Assembly: GCF_000731315.1 (NCBI RefSeq)
Contig: NZ_HG938354.1
Span: 372,001 to 436,000, forward strand
DNA: 64,000 bases
Source of the DNA: Neorhizobium galegae bv. orientalis str. HAMBI 540
Lineage (GTDB): Bacteria > Pseudomonadota > Alphaproteobacteria > Rhizobiales > Rhizobiaceae
Direction of reading: 5' to 3'
Below the pieces are notes generated by a model that had not been told where the DNA came from, ran no database searches, and saw nothing but the letters and a program-made list of their open reading frames with translations. This document shows positions 9,751 through 17,721 of the stretch, piece by piece; within the stretch, counting starts at the first letter, position 1, and every line of letters starts with the position of its first letter. The translations under genes and the position numbers were made by a program.

Positions 9751-9854
9751 TCTTGGTGGTTCCTTCGGAAGATCCGTCCCTTGGCTGGATAGTTTGATTT
9801 GCCCGGCGCCTTCTCCCGGCGCACAACTATCCTGTTTTCAACCGAAGCATATAA

Positions 9855-9869
9855 GGTTATCAGACAACC
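9855..9869. promoter_or_regulatory. Predicted GntR/FCD operator in the denD divergent promoter
   Basis: GGTTATCAGACAACC, a near-palindrome (GGTTnTCnGAnAACC) located 105 bp before the leftward dehydrogenase and 60 bp before denD. It matches the site at 7440-7454 in 13 of 15 positions, and the AT-rich flank (TACAATATAAATATTA) looks like promoter DNA. Confidence 0.6.
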
Positions 9870-9929
9870 GTACAATATAAATATTAGCGTATCCGGGCAG
9901 TCGTCGCCTCGGTCGAGACGGGAGGAAGC

Positions 9930-10913
9930 ATGCATATTCTGATCATAGGCGCGGCCGGGATGGTGGGCCGCAAACTGACGGCGCGTCTTATTGCGGAGGG
10001 TGGCGTTCTCGACAAGCCGATCGACAAGCTGACCCTCGTCGACGTCGTGAAGCCTGATCATCCGGAGGGGTTTTCCGGGTCCGTGGTGACAAGCGACGCC
10101 GACCTCTCGATGCCGGGCGAGGCCGAAAAACTCATCGGGTCCCGCCCCGACGTGATCTTCCACCTTGCCGCGATCGTCTCGGCGGAGGCGGAGCTCGATT
10201 TCGAAAAGGGCTACCGGGTCAATCTGGATGGCACCCGCTACCTGTTCGATGCGATCCGCCTCGCAAACGGCGAGGACGGTTACAGGCCGCGGGTCGTCTT
10301 CACGTCGTCCATCGCTGTTGCGGGTGCCCCGCTTCCGTTCCCCATTCCCGATGATTTCCACCTGACGCCGCTCACCAGCTATGGCACCCAGAAGGCCATT
10401 TCAGAGCTGCTTCTTTCGGACTACACCCGCCGCGGTTTCTTCGAGGGCATCGGCATCCGGCTGCCGACCGTGTGCATCAGGCCCGGCAAACCCAACAAGG
10501 CCGCATCCGGCTTCTTCTCAAACATCCTGCGGGAGCCGTTGATCGGGCAGGAGGCGATCCTGCCCGTGTCGGATGACGTGCGCCACTGGCATACATCGCC
10601 TCGCTCGGCCGTCGGATACCTCGTCCATGCCGCGAATATGGATCTCGATCGTGTCGGCCCGCACCGCAATCTTTCCATGCCGGGCGTCAGTGCGACCGTC
10701 GGCGAGCAGATCGATGCGCTCCGCCGGGTGGGGGGCGAAAGAGCGGTAAACCTCATTCGTCGGGTACCGGACGAGATGATCATGAGAATGGTTGCGGGCT
10801 GGGCGCCCGGTTTCGAGGCAAAACGCGCCACCGCCCTCGGCTTTACTGCGGAGAAAAATTTCGACGAGATCATCCGGGTCCATATCGAGGATGAGCTCGG
10901 AGGCTGCGTGTGA
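9930..10913 (+). CDS. denD: D-erythronate dehydrogenase (NAD-dependent epimerase/dehydratase family)
   Basis: Extended short-chain dehydrogenase of 327 residues expected to oxidise D-erythronate to 2-keto-D-erythronate with NAD+. The Rossmann motif is GAAGMVGRKL near residue 10, and the catalytic S/Y/K set is recognisable as TSSIAVAGAPLPF and the YGTQKAISELLL motif. The sequence style matches DenD proteins known from acid-sugar operons. The start has GGGAGGAAGC before the ATG. In described pathways DenD works with a DUF1537 kinase, an isomerase and an aldolase/decarboxylase, none of which is in this window, so the rest of the route must be elsewhere or differ. Nearby TRAP genes could import the substrate. 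Confidence 0.82.
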   Translation: MHILIIGAAGMVGRKLTARLIAEGGVLDKPIDKLTLVDVVKPDHPEGFSGSVVTSDADLSMPGEAEKLIGSRPDVIFHLAAIVSAEAELDFEKGYRVNLDGTRYLFDAIRLANGEDGYRPRVVFTSSIAVAGAPLPFPIPDDFHLTPLTSYGTQKAISELLLSDYTRRGFFEGIGIRLPTVCIRPGKPNKAASGFFSNILREPLIGQEAILPVSDDVRHWHTSPRSAVGYLVHAANMDLDRVGPHRNLSMPGVSATVGEQIDALRRVGGERAVNLIRRVPDEMIMRMVAGWAPGFEAKRATALGFTAEKNFDEIIRVHIEDELGGCV

Positions 10914-11095
10914 TGAGAAATCCGCGCGGCGCCTAAAGGGTTTGCCCTCCGAAACGAACGGTGGCCTTCGCTCAGATGTCCGAATGCCTCAGAGCGAGGC
11001 CGCTGCCGACACGCCTAGATCGTCGGATCATCAGGGCAACGTCGCTTGGCAGTGGATTGTGAGAACGCAGAAACTTTGCGGGTTTTGAACGATCT

Positions 11096-12889
11096 TCACG
11101 ATTGGCTGCCATGCGGCATCTTATGTTCGTAAAGCTGTTCCATACTCAAGGTTGCAACTTCGGCAAAGAGCGTCTGATTGCGGACGCGGCCGGCACCGAG
11201 AATGACAACCTCGTCGCAGAAGGAAATGGTGCTGTGATGATGGCTGACAACGATCGTCGTGCGGCGCCCGGCTCTTAATTTCAACGTCTCCACGATCGAT
11301 GCCTCGGACAAGCCGTCCATGGCATTCGTGGCCTCGTCGAGGATCAGGATTTCCGGATCGCGGACCAGAGCTCTTGCCAGGGCGATCCGCTGTCGTTGAC
11401 CGGCCGACAGGCTTGCTCCCCGGTAGCCGACGACGGTTTCATATCCGTCAGGCAGCTTCTCGATAAATTCATGCGCCTCGGCAAGTCTGGCCGCGCTTTC
11501 CGCCGCGGGAAGGGAGGCTTCGTGGCCGTAGACGATGTTCTCGAAAATGGTGCCATCCACCAGTTCAAGATCCTGGCTGGCAAGCGCAATCTGTCGGCGC
11601 CACTCGGCGGGATCGATTTGGTCGAGTGGAATGCCGTCGACAAGAATATTCCCCCGATCAGGCTCCACAAACCGGCATAGGAGATTGACGATCGTGCTCT
11701 TGCCGGCGCCCGACCGTCCGATAATTGCCGTCGAGCGGCCCTGGCGAATGTCGAAGCTTACCGAATGCAGGACCACGGGCCGTGTGCTGGAACCCGGATA
11801 CCTGAATGTCACCTGGTCGAACTTGATCTGCCGGCGGAGCCCCTGGATCGGGTGGCTACCCTGGGGAGCCGCTGGTTTGTCAGAGGAATCCAGCAGCCAT
11901 TCAACCTCTTCCAACGCGCCACTCCATCCCTGAATCTGGCTCCAGGCCATCTGCAGCGCGCGGACATGCGGTTGCAGCCTATAAAGCAGGACGACAAAAG
12001 CCACGATGACCGGGAAACCGACCCCAATCCGCCATGCGCCGACAACCACACCCAGAAAGAGGGCGGAATGCAGCACTTCGGTTAGCGGGGGGAGAGCTGC
12101 CTGGCGGCTGTTAAGAACGAAACCCGCCTTTCGCACGGCATTCGAAGCCCCGTCGAAGATCGTTCCTTCACGCCGTTCCTGCCCGAATGCGCGGATGAGG
12201 CGCCCGGCGTGAACGAGGTGAAGCATCCTCGCGGCAAGTTCACTGTTGAACGACGTGACGTTGCGGCTCGGGCCTTTCAGGCCTGCCGACAGCAAAGCAT
12301 GGATGGCTTGGATCAGGATAAGCCCAAGTGTGACACACAGCGACATCTGCCACGAAAGAAGCAGCAAAAATGCGAGCAGGATAACGGCCGCTGATGCATT
12401 CACGATCGCTGTAAGGATGGTCTGGACCGCATCCGAGGCCCGCCAGGATTCGTTGGAGATAATGTTCAGCAGTCGCCCCGGGCTTTGCTGCAGGAAGAAC
12501 GGGTAGCCAATCGTCAAAAGCTGGTCGGCGAGACGGTTCCGGATCGAATGGCCGGCCTTGCCATATATGAAATTGGTAAGCACCGCGTTGGCAAAAGCCA
12601 GCACGTTCTTCACGGTGATCAATCCGAGAATGGCCGCCGCGATGACGATCAGCCGGGTCTGGTCGTCCAGCCCGGTTCCCACCCGCTGAAAAACGGCGGA
12701 AAGGCCGGCCATTCCCGAAGCATCATTTTCACCGGCAATAATGCTGAGCATGGGGATGACAAGACCAATGCCGGTGCCTTCGAGAACGGCGCTGCTCAGT
12801 CCCAGGATGACGACGATAGCCAACAGGCCGGTGTTTTTCCCCAGAGCGTTGCGCAGGAGGTGAGAACTCGATGTGAGGACATCTAGCAT
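11096..12889 (-). CDS. ABC exporter, fused membrane and ATP-binding domains (lipid/polysaccharide type)
   Basis: Half-transporter of 597 residues: an N-terminal six-helix exporter domain (about residues 10-320) and a C-terminal ATPase. The ATPase shows Walker A GRSGAGKST near 390, signature LSAGQRQR near 490, Walker B ILILDEATNAMD near 510 and the switch histidine in VSHHHST near 550. This MsbA-like build flips lipids or lipid-linked glycans out of the inner membrane as a homodimer. The start is the ATG at 12889, overlapping the TAG stop of the glycosyltransferase gene by 7 bp; the longer open frame upstream is inside that gene. It is the last gene of a four-gene operon with two glycosyltransferases and an acyltransferase, so export of the glycan they build is likely. 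Confidence 0.9.
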   Translation of the reverse strand: MLDVLTSSSHLLRNALGKNTGLLAIVVILGLSSAVLEGTGIGLVIPMLSIIAGENDASGMAGLSAVFQRVGTGLDDQTRLIVIAAAILGLITVKNVLAFANAVLTNFIYGKAGHSIRNRLADQLLTIGYPFFLQQSPGRLLNIISNESWRASDAVQTILTAIVNASAAVILLAFLLLLSWQMSLCVTLGLILIQAIHALLSAGLKGPSRNVTSFNSELAARMLHLVHAGRLIRAFGQERREGTIFDGASNAVRKAGFVLNSRQAALPPLTEVLHSALFLGVVVGAWRIGVGFPVIVAFVVLLYRLQPHVRALQMAWSQIQGWSGALEEVEWLLDSSDKPAAPQGSHPIQGLRRQIKFDQVTFRYPGSSTRPVVLHSVSFDIRQGRSTAIIGRSGAGKSTIVNLLCRFVEPDRGNILVDGIPLDQIDPAEWRRQIALASQDLELVDGTIFENIVYGHEASLPAAESAARLAEAHEFIEKLPDGYETVVGYRGASLSAGQRQRIALARALVRDPEILILDEATNAMDGLSEASIVETLKLRAGRRTTIVVSHHHSTISFCDEVVILGAGRVRNQTLFAEVATLSMEQLYEHKMPHGSQS

Positions 12890-13881
12890 GGCGGCGATTC
12901 CCGTTGCGGGCGGGGCAGACGGCTGGTCGTGCCAGGATCCGCCTGTTTGGGCCACCGAATGGCAAGCAAGGCAAACTTGGCTGCTCCGACCAGGTTCATG
13001 GCCACGATCGTCAGATGGGACAGGGAAATCTCCGGATCGAAACGGTAGCCGCCGAACAGTTCCCGCCAGGCCGATCGGGTCGTCCAGCAGAAATGACGAA
13101 GCAGCCAGGGAGCCTTGAACGCATGCTTGAAGCAAAGGCCGCCGTTTCCAAAGCTGTAATCCCGGTGAAGTTGTTCGATTGCATCGCGTGTGTTTCGCCC
13201 GTGAAAATGCTGGACCGTCATGTCGGGGACATATTCGATTGGAATGCCGAGCTGATAGGCACGGACGAGGTAATCCGTGTCTTCGGCGGACCGCAGCGGG
13301 CCGCCGGCCCCGAACCGTTCGTCAAAGCGCCCGATGCGGGCTGCCGCTTCTCGATGCATGGTCATGTTGCAGCCAAGCACGAACCCGCCCGGATGAACAT
13401 CCGGCGTGAAACGGGCTCGGAATCGCGACCGCTTGATTGTGAAAGGCAGATCGTGCGGGCTGCCGAGATCGACGCGGCCACCCCGGACAATACATCGCTC
13501 ACCGGCCGAATAATGTCGGCTCAGATCCTGGAGGTACGTGCTCTCGATGACGCAGTCATCATCGATAAAGATCAGAAGCCTGCCTCGCGCCCGCTCCATT
13601 CCCGTATTGCGCGCGGCAGCAAGGCCAGGCCGCAGTTCCACCATCCATCTGACGGGAACAGCGGATTTCGCCGCGATACGGGATAAACGCGTGGCTGTAT
13701 CGTCGGTGGATCCATTGTCGACCACCACCAGCTCGCAGTTTAAGGAACAGGCTTCGCAGGCGGCTTCGATCGAGCTGATACATGCCTCGAGCGCGGCTGC
13801 CCTGTTGCGGGTGCAGACGATAAAGCTTGCATCGATGGGGTGACCCCCATCGGGGGACAAGGGGGGATGCTCCCTGGACAT
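12883..13881 (-). CDS. Glycosyltransferase family 2
   Basis: GT-A fold transferase of 332 residues. It has the N-terminal nucleotide-sugar binding strand ASFIVCTRNRAAALEACI, the acidic pair ELVVVDNGSTDDT and the metal-binding IDDDC motif near residue 107. Later it carries RSAEDTDYLVRAYQLG, the ED catalytic-base region common in GT2 enzymes. The ATG at 13881 overlaps the stop of the upstream GT2 gene as ATGA; a longer frame would run deep into that gene. No clear transmembrane anchor is present, but hydrophobic C-terminal segments may associate with the membrane. It probably adds one sugar to the surface glycan built by this operon. Confidence 0.9.
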   Translation of the reverse strand: MSREHPPLSPDGGHPIDASFIVCTRNRAAALEACISSIEAACEACSLNCELVVVDNGSTDDTATRLSRIAAKSAVPVRWMVELRPGLAAARNTGMERARGRLLIFIDDDCVIESTYLQDLSRHYSAGERCIVRGGRVDLGSPHDLPFTIKRSRFRARFTPDVHPGGFVLGCNMTMHREAAARIGRFDERFGAGGPLRSAEDTDYLVRAYQLGIPIEYVPDMTVQHFHGRNTRDAIEQLHRDYSFGNGGLCFKHAFKAPWLLRHFCWTTRSAWRELFGGYRFDPEISLSHLTIVAMNLVGAAKFALLAIRWPKQADPGTTSRLPRPQRESPPC

Positions 13882-14984
13882 CAGGCGAGCCCTCGAAGCG
13901 GCAACACCGTCTTGGCCGGCACCGATTGATAGTACCTTGCCACCCCATCGAGCCTCCGGATCGCCTCTTCCGACATGCGGCTCAACCAGGGCGCAGCGAC
14001 GGCGGCTCGGAGGCCGTAACGCTCCCGCCGTCGGATGACGTCCCATTTTCCCGTTCGCATAAGAAATGCGTGGGTCAACTCCGGACGTTGCTCATCGGCA
14101 ATGAATTGGTAGAGGAAATAGAAGAAGCACAAGGCGCCTTCTGCGTAGCTGCGAGCGCTCGCACCAACTTGCTCGGCGACCTTTCCTTCGATCGCGAGCA
14201 CGCAATCAGCAGCTCGGCGTACCGTTTCCGGCGTAACGGCCGCGGCGATATCAAGAAGAGCGCCGGGATCGTCGTTAAGAGCCTGCCATTCGAGGTTCTC
14301 GGCGACGATCTTCAGATGGGTTCGGCGCATTTGCCGCCTGTGCTTGTTGGTAACGCTGTCGCTGTGGATACGATAGGCGATCAGGCTCTCATCGATCATC
14401 GCCGCCGGAAACGCGCGTGTAATGCGCCTGAAGAGATCGAAGTCCTCCGCATGGACATAGCTTGCGTCATAAACCAGCATATCTTCCGGAATGATCTTGC
14501 GATTGTACATCACCGTCGAATGCAGGAAGATCGTGAAGAACAGCGACAGTATGTGCCAATCCCCTGACTGATAAATGGGATTTGGCGTGCTGCGCACGAC
14601 GCGGCTGCCGAGAAGCCGATCGACTTCCGTTCCGCAGATCGCAAGCTGGGGCTGCTGCCCAAAGAGCGCGACCTGACGGGAAAAGCGGGTTGGATAGGAG
14701 ATATCGTCCGCGTCCATTCGGGCGATCAGGTCACCTCTAGCCAGGGCAATGCCTTCGTTCAAGGTCGCGATCAGCCCGCGGTTCTCCCGTGAGACGATGC
14801 GAAGGCGATCGTCAAGCTTCTGATATCGGCGCAGAATATCCAGCGAGAGATCGTTCGAGCCGTCGTCGACGGCGACGATCTCAAGGCGCCTGTAGTCCTG
14901 GCGTAGAATGCTCTCGACCGCGGCAGCGAGATAAGGTTCGCCGTTGTAGACGGGCAATACGACGGAGATCAGCGGGGAGGACAT
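13881..14984 (-). CDS. Glycosyltransferase family 2
   Basis: GT-A fold transferase of 367 residues starting SSPLISVVLPVYNGEPYLA, with EIVAVDDGSNDLS and the metal site ARMDADDISYPTRF near residue 90. The last third carries only weak hydrophobic stretches, so the protein is probably cytosolic or peripheral. Its start lies 16 bp inside the end of the acyltransferase gene and its stop overlaps the next GT2 start as ATGA, so all four genes are translationally coupled. Donor and acceptor sugars cannot be deduced. Confidence 0.9.
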   Translation of the reverse strand: MSSPLISVVLPVYNGEPYLAAAVESILRQDYRRLEIVAVDDGSNDLSLDILRRYQKLDDRLRIVSRENRGLIATLNEGIALARGDLIARMDADDISYPTRFSRQVALFGQQPQLAICGTEVDRLLGSRVVRSTPNPIYQSGDWHILSLFFTIFLHSTVMYNRKIIPEDMLVYDASYVHAEDFDLFRRITRAFPAAMIDESLIAYRIHSDSVTNKHRRQMRRTHLKIVAENLEWQALNDDPGALLDIAAAVTPETVRRAADCVLAIEGKVAEQVGASARSYAEGALCFFYFLYQFIADEQRPELTHAFLMRTGKWDVIRRRERYGLRAAVAAPWLSRMSEEAIRRLDGVARYYQSVPAKTVLPLRGLA

Positions 14985-16141
14985 CGTTCGACTCGCAATG
15001 GCGTGGCAATTTGAAGTTCCTGTACTTGCCCAGCCTTCGAAAGAGCTGTGGCAGACGGCGCGTCATACGTCGGTTGAAGCCTTCTTTGGGGGACGTATGG
15101 GAAATAGCGCTTGAGCTGGTTGAGTGGTTTTTCGAACGCCAGCCACGAGATCGCCGCCAATGCCAACGTTCCCGTGGTTCCTAAGATGAGGCGTCCGAAA
15201 CCCTGTTCCGAGACGTTGAACGGAATCCAGGGTTGTGCGCTTACGACGAAGGACAGGACGATCGGATGGAACAGGTAAACCCCGTAGCTGACACGTCCGA
15301 CAGCGGTCATCGGGGGCGATTCCAATAGACGGCCGGGAGTTCCCCGCAGGCCCGACGAAGAGTATCCGACCAGGGCCGTGAGCGGAACAAGAGGAAGAAC
15401 CTCCAAGCCGATCCAATTCACCCAGGCGAGCGTCGGTGACAGTGGAAGCGGTTTCAGCCACATCAAAATGGCTGTTGCAACAAGCAAGGGTGCCGAGCTT
15501 AGCCGCATCCACTGCGGCAATGTCTGAGATCGCGCTCGATGGAGCGCAAGGAGCGCGCCGGCCACCAGGGCGTCCATCGATGCTGGAGGAAGAAGATCCC
15601 GCGCGAGCGAAGGCGTCCCCGTGAACGGCCAATAGAACCGATAGGCGAGCGAGCACGCGATGAGAGCCATGCAGATCGGCTCAAGCCAGCGACGCGGGGC
15701 GAGCAGGATGACGAGCGGCCACGCGACATAGAACTGCTCTTCTATGCTCAGGCTCCAGGTGTGACAAAGTACCCAGGGCGTCCATTCATCGCGAAGGGCA
15801 TACCAGAAATTCGAGAGATAAAGGGCATGCCATTTGATGCTACCGCGCGCCTGCTCGAGGTTGACCAGCCAGACGAAGCTCAGCACTGCAAAGTACGGCG
15901 GAAATATGCGCAGCGCCCGGCGAATATAGAACGACCCTATCGCGGTGCCTGGTTTATACTGGGTGGTAGAACGCGCTTCCAGCAAAAGCCGGGTTATCAG
16001 GAAACCGCTGAGAACAAAGAACAGGCGTACGCCGATATGGCCCCAATGCGACCCATCGGCCGCGAAAAAATGCGCATATAGAACCATTGAGATGGCAAGA
16101 GTTCTAAGGCCATCCAATTGTCGGTCGCGTGCATGAAGCAT
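14969..16141 (-). CDS. Acyltransferase 3 family membrane protein (OafA-like)
   Basis: Integral membrane acyltransferase of 390 residues that typically O-acetylates or succinylates cell-surface sugars. The family motifs are present: RQLDGLRTLAISMVLYAHF near the N-terminus with the active histidine, RLFFVLSGFLITRLLLE, RALRIFPPYF, and LCHTWSLSIEEQFYVAWPL. About ten transmembrane segments are visible. It is the first gene of the glycan operon. GGGGG lies 4 bp before the ATG at 16141. Its role is probably decoration of the glycan made by the two downstream glycosyltransferases. Confidence 0.93.
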   Translation of the reverse strand: MLHARDRQLDGLRTLAISMVLYAHFFAADGSHWGHIGVRLFFVLSGFLITRLLLEARSTTQYKPGTAIGSFYIRRALRIFPPYFAVLSFVWLVNLEQARGSIKWHALYLSNFWYALRDEWTPWVLCHTWSLSIEEQFYVAWPLVILLAPRRWLEPICMALIACSLAYRFYWPFTGTPSLARDLLPPASMDALVAGALLALHRARSQTLPQWMRLSSAPLLVATAILMWLKPLPLSPTLAWVNWIGLEVLPLVPLTALVGYSSSGLRGTPGRLLESPPMTAVGRVSYGVYLFHPIVLSFVVSAQPWIPFNVSEQGFGRLILGTTGTLALAAISWLAFEKPLNQLKRYFPYVPQRRLQPTYDAPSATALSKAGQVQELQIATPLRVERCPPR

Positions 16142-16485
16142 GGAGCCCCCAGTTGAGCAGAACTTGTGATAACTCCCGCTTCGCTTGTATTTTGCCGCCG
16201 TGCTTCGTTTGGAACCCCGAAAACCTACTTTTGCAGCCCGAAAAGTTCAGGCAAAATCCGACCAAACTGTGGCCGCCACCGCGATTCAGACTTTAGCCCC
16301 GCAACAAGCCGGCCTTTAGTCCTACTTCCAGACGCAGAGTTTAGCGGGCCGCGCCTCTTGAGGATCCGAGGCACGAGCGTGCCGTAACATTTCTTAATGC
16401 GACTACACAGTGCGACTCCTCCCCATCGCTATCGTGTGACCAAACAAGCCAGGGCGCTCGCCGGCCCAGTTAAAAGGTCCACTCA
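16142..16485. other. Divergent promoter region, glycan operon / RND operon
   Basis: No gene is recognised. It separates the leftward acyltransferase and the rightward efflux operon and contains the regulator box at 16384-16398. The rest is unremarkable. Confidence 0.5.
16384..16398 (+). promoter_or_regulatory. Predicted OmpR-type response-regulator box, efflux operon
   Basis: GTAACATTTCTTAAT: half-sites GTAAC and TTAAT ten bases apart, about 90 bp before the efflux adaptor start. The same arrangement recurs at 20922-20936 and 22960-22974. Confidence 0.6.
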
Positions 16486-17721
16486 ATGATCGCGTTATCG
16501 ACCGTATCATCCACGCTTCGACGCTGCTGCGCGCTTTTCGGTAAAGCAGCGATGCTCGCATGTGCGTTTTCGACAGTGGCGTCCGCAGACGCCCAAATGC
16601 CGGTAACGACGATCGTCGCCAAGCGAGGCGCGCTGACGGAAAGGATCGAGGTGGTTGGTTCGCTCGCGGCGCGGGAAGAGATCGAGGTCTATCCCGCCGT
16701 CCTCGGCAAGGAGGTGAGGCAGATTCTGGTAGAGGCCGGGCAACATGTTGAGCGCGGCCAGGCGCTCGCGGTCCTGGACACGACCGAAGCGCTGATGTTG
16801 CTGGACAAGAATGCGGTGAGCCTCCTTCGCGCGCATGCTGCCGTGGCGGTTGAGAGCAGCAAGATAGACGTGGCAACGGTCACCGAAGCCGAGGCGCGCA
16901 AGAAGCTGGAACGTAGCCGCTCGCTACAGCCAAAAGGTGCGATCGCCGACAATGTCCTCGAGGAAGACTTGAACGCTCACGCCCGAGCCGTCGCGGAGTT
17001 GCGACTGGCGCGCCAATCGTTGGAGCTCGCCAACGCAGATCAACAGCTGATCGCCAGCGAACGGCGGGAAATCGAACTGACTGTTCAAAGGAGCACCCAG
17101 CGGGCCCCCAGCTCGGGTCGGATCTTGAGCCGGAAAGCGCGTGTCGGTGCGATGACATCGAGTTCCGCCGGACCTCTTTTTGTCATCGCTGACGATGATG
17201 ATATCGAGTTTGTGGCGCAGGTGACGGAGACAAGCTTCGTTCGGCTGCGCGAAGGCATGAGCGCCGAAATTACCTTGCCAGGACGCGACCGAGCCATCGC
17301 AGGAACCGTCCGGTTGAATGCCGCGCAACTCGATCCCAAGACAAGAAGCGGGACGGTGCGGATCGAACTTGCAGACAAGGCCGGGCTTGTCCCAGGCGTT
17401 TTTGCGCGGGGTAGCATCAGTGTCGAAGACCGGCAGAATGTTCTCCTCCCGGGAACAGCCGTCAAAAGCACGGCGGCTGGCCACAACGTCTACGTCGTTT
17501 CAGACGGGCTCGTGGATATCCGCCCGGTCCACATCGGATCGCAGCAAGGCGGCTTCGTGGAAATCGTCGACGGCATCCGGGAGGGAGAGGAGGTAGTCCT
17601 GAAATCAGGTGCCTTCCTGAAGGCACACGAGCGGGTGAGGCCCGTATTGGCCGCGACACCGGCAACGCGTGCCGACGCATCCACATCTACCCAAAATCCG
17701 CTCGGAGCTCGACTTCAATGA
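16486..17721 (+). CDS. RND efflux periplasmic adaptor subunit (HlyD/MFP family)
   Basis: Membrane-fusion protein of 411 residues linking an RND pump to an outer-membrane channel. It has an N-terminal signal segment with a hydrophobic core (AAMLACAFSTVASADA), a barrel-sandwich/lipoyl half (YPAVLGKEVRQILVEAGQHV), a helical hairpin of charged heptads (about residues 100-180) and the second lipoyl half RAPSSGRILSRKARVG, then beta-barrel domains. The family usually has 370-420 residues. AAGG precedes the ATG. The stop overlaps the pump start as ATGA (17718). No outer-membrane factor gene is adjacent, so a TolC encoded elsewhere would complete the machine. Confidence 0.93.
   Translation: MIALSTVSSTLRRCCALFGKAAMLACAFSTVASADAQMPVTTIVAKRGALTERIEVVGSLAAREEIEVYPAVLGKEVRQILVEAGQHVERGQALAVLDTTEALMLLDKNAVSLLRAHAAVAVESSKIDVATVTEAEARKKLERSRSLQPKGAIADNVLEEDLNAHARAVAELRLARQSLELANADQQLIASERREIELTVQRSTQRAPSSGRILSRKARVGAMTSSSAGPLFVIADDDDIEFVAQVTETSFVRLREGMSAEITLPGRDRAIAGTVRLNAAQLDPKTRSGTVRIELADKAGLVPGVFARGSISVEDRQNVLLPGTAVKSTAAGHNVYVVSDGLVDIRPVHIGSQQGGFVEIVDGIREGEEVVLKSGAFLKAHERVRPVLAATPATRADASTSTQNPLGARLQ

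Noticed and set aside
10963..11001. Imperfect hairpin between denD and the ABC exporter
   Set aside because: A roughly 10-bp stem with a bulge and an 18-nt loop and no T run; too weak to list as a terminator.
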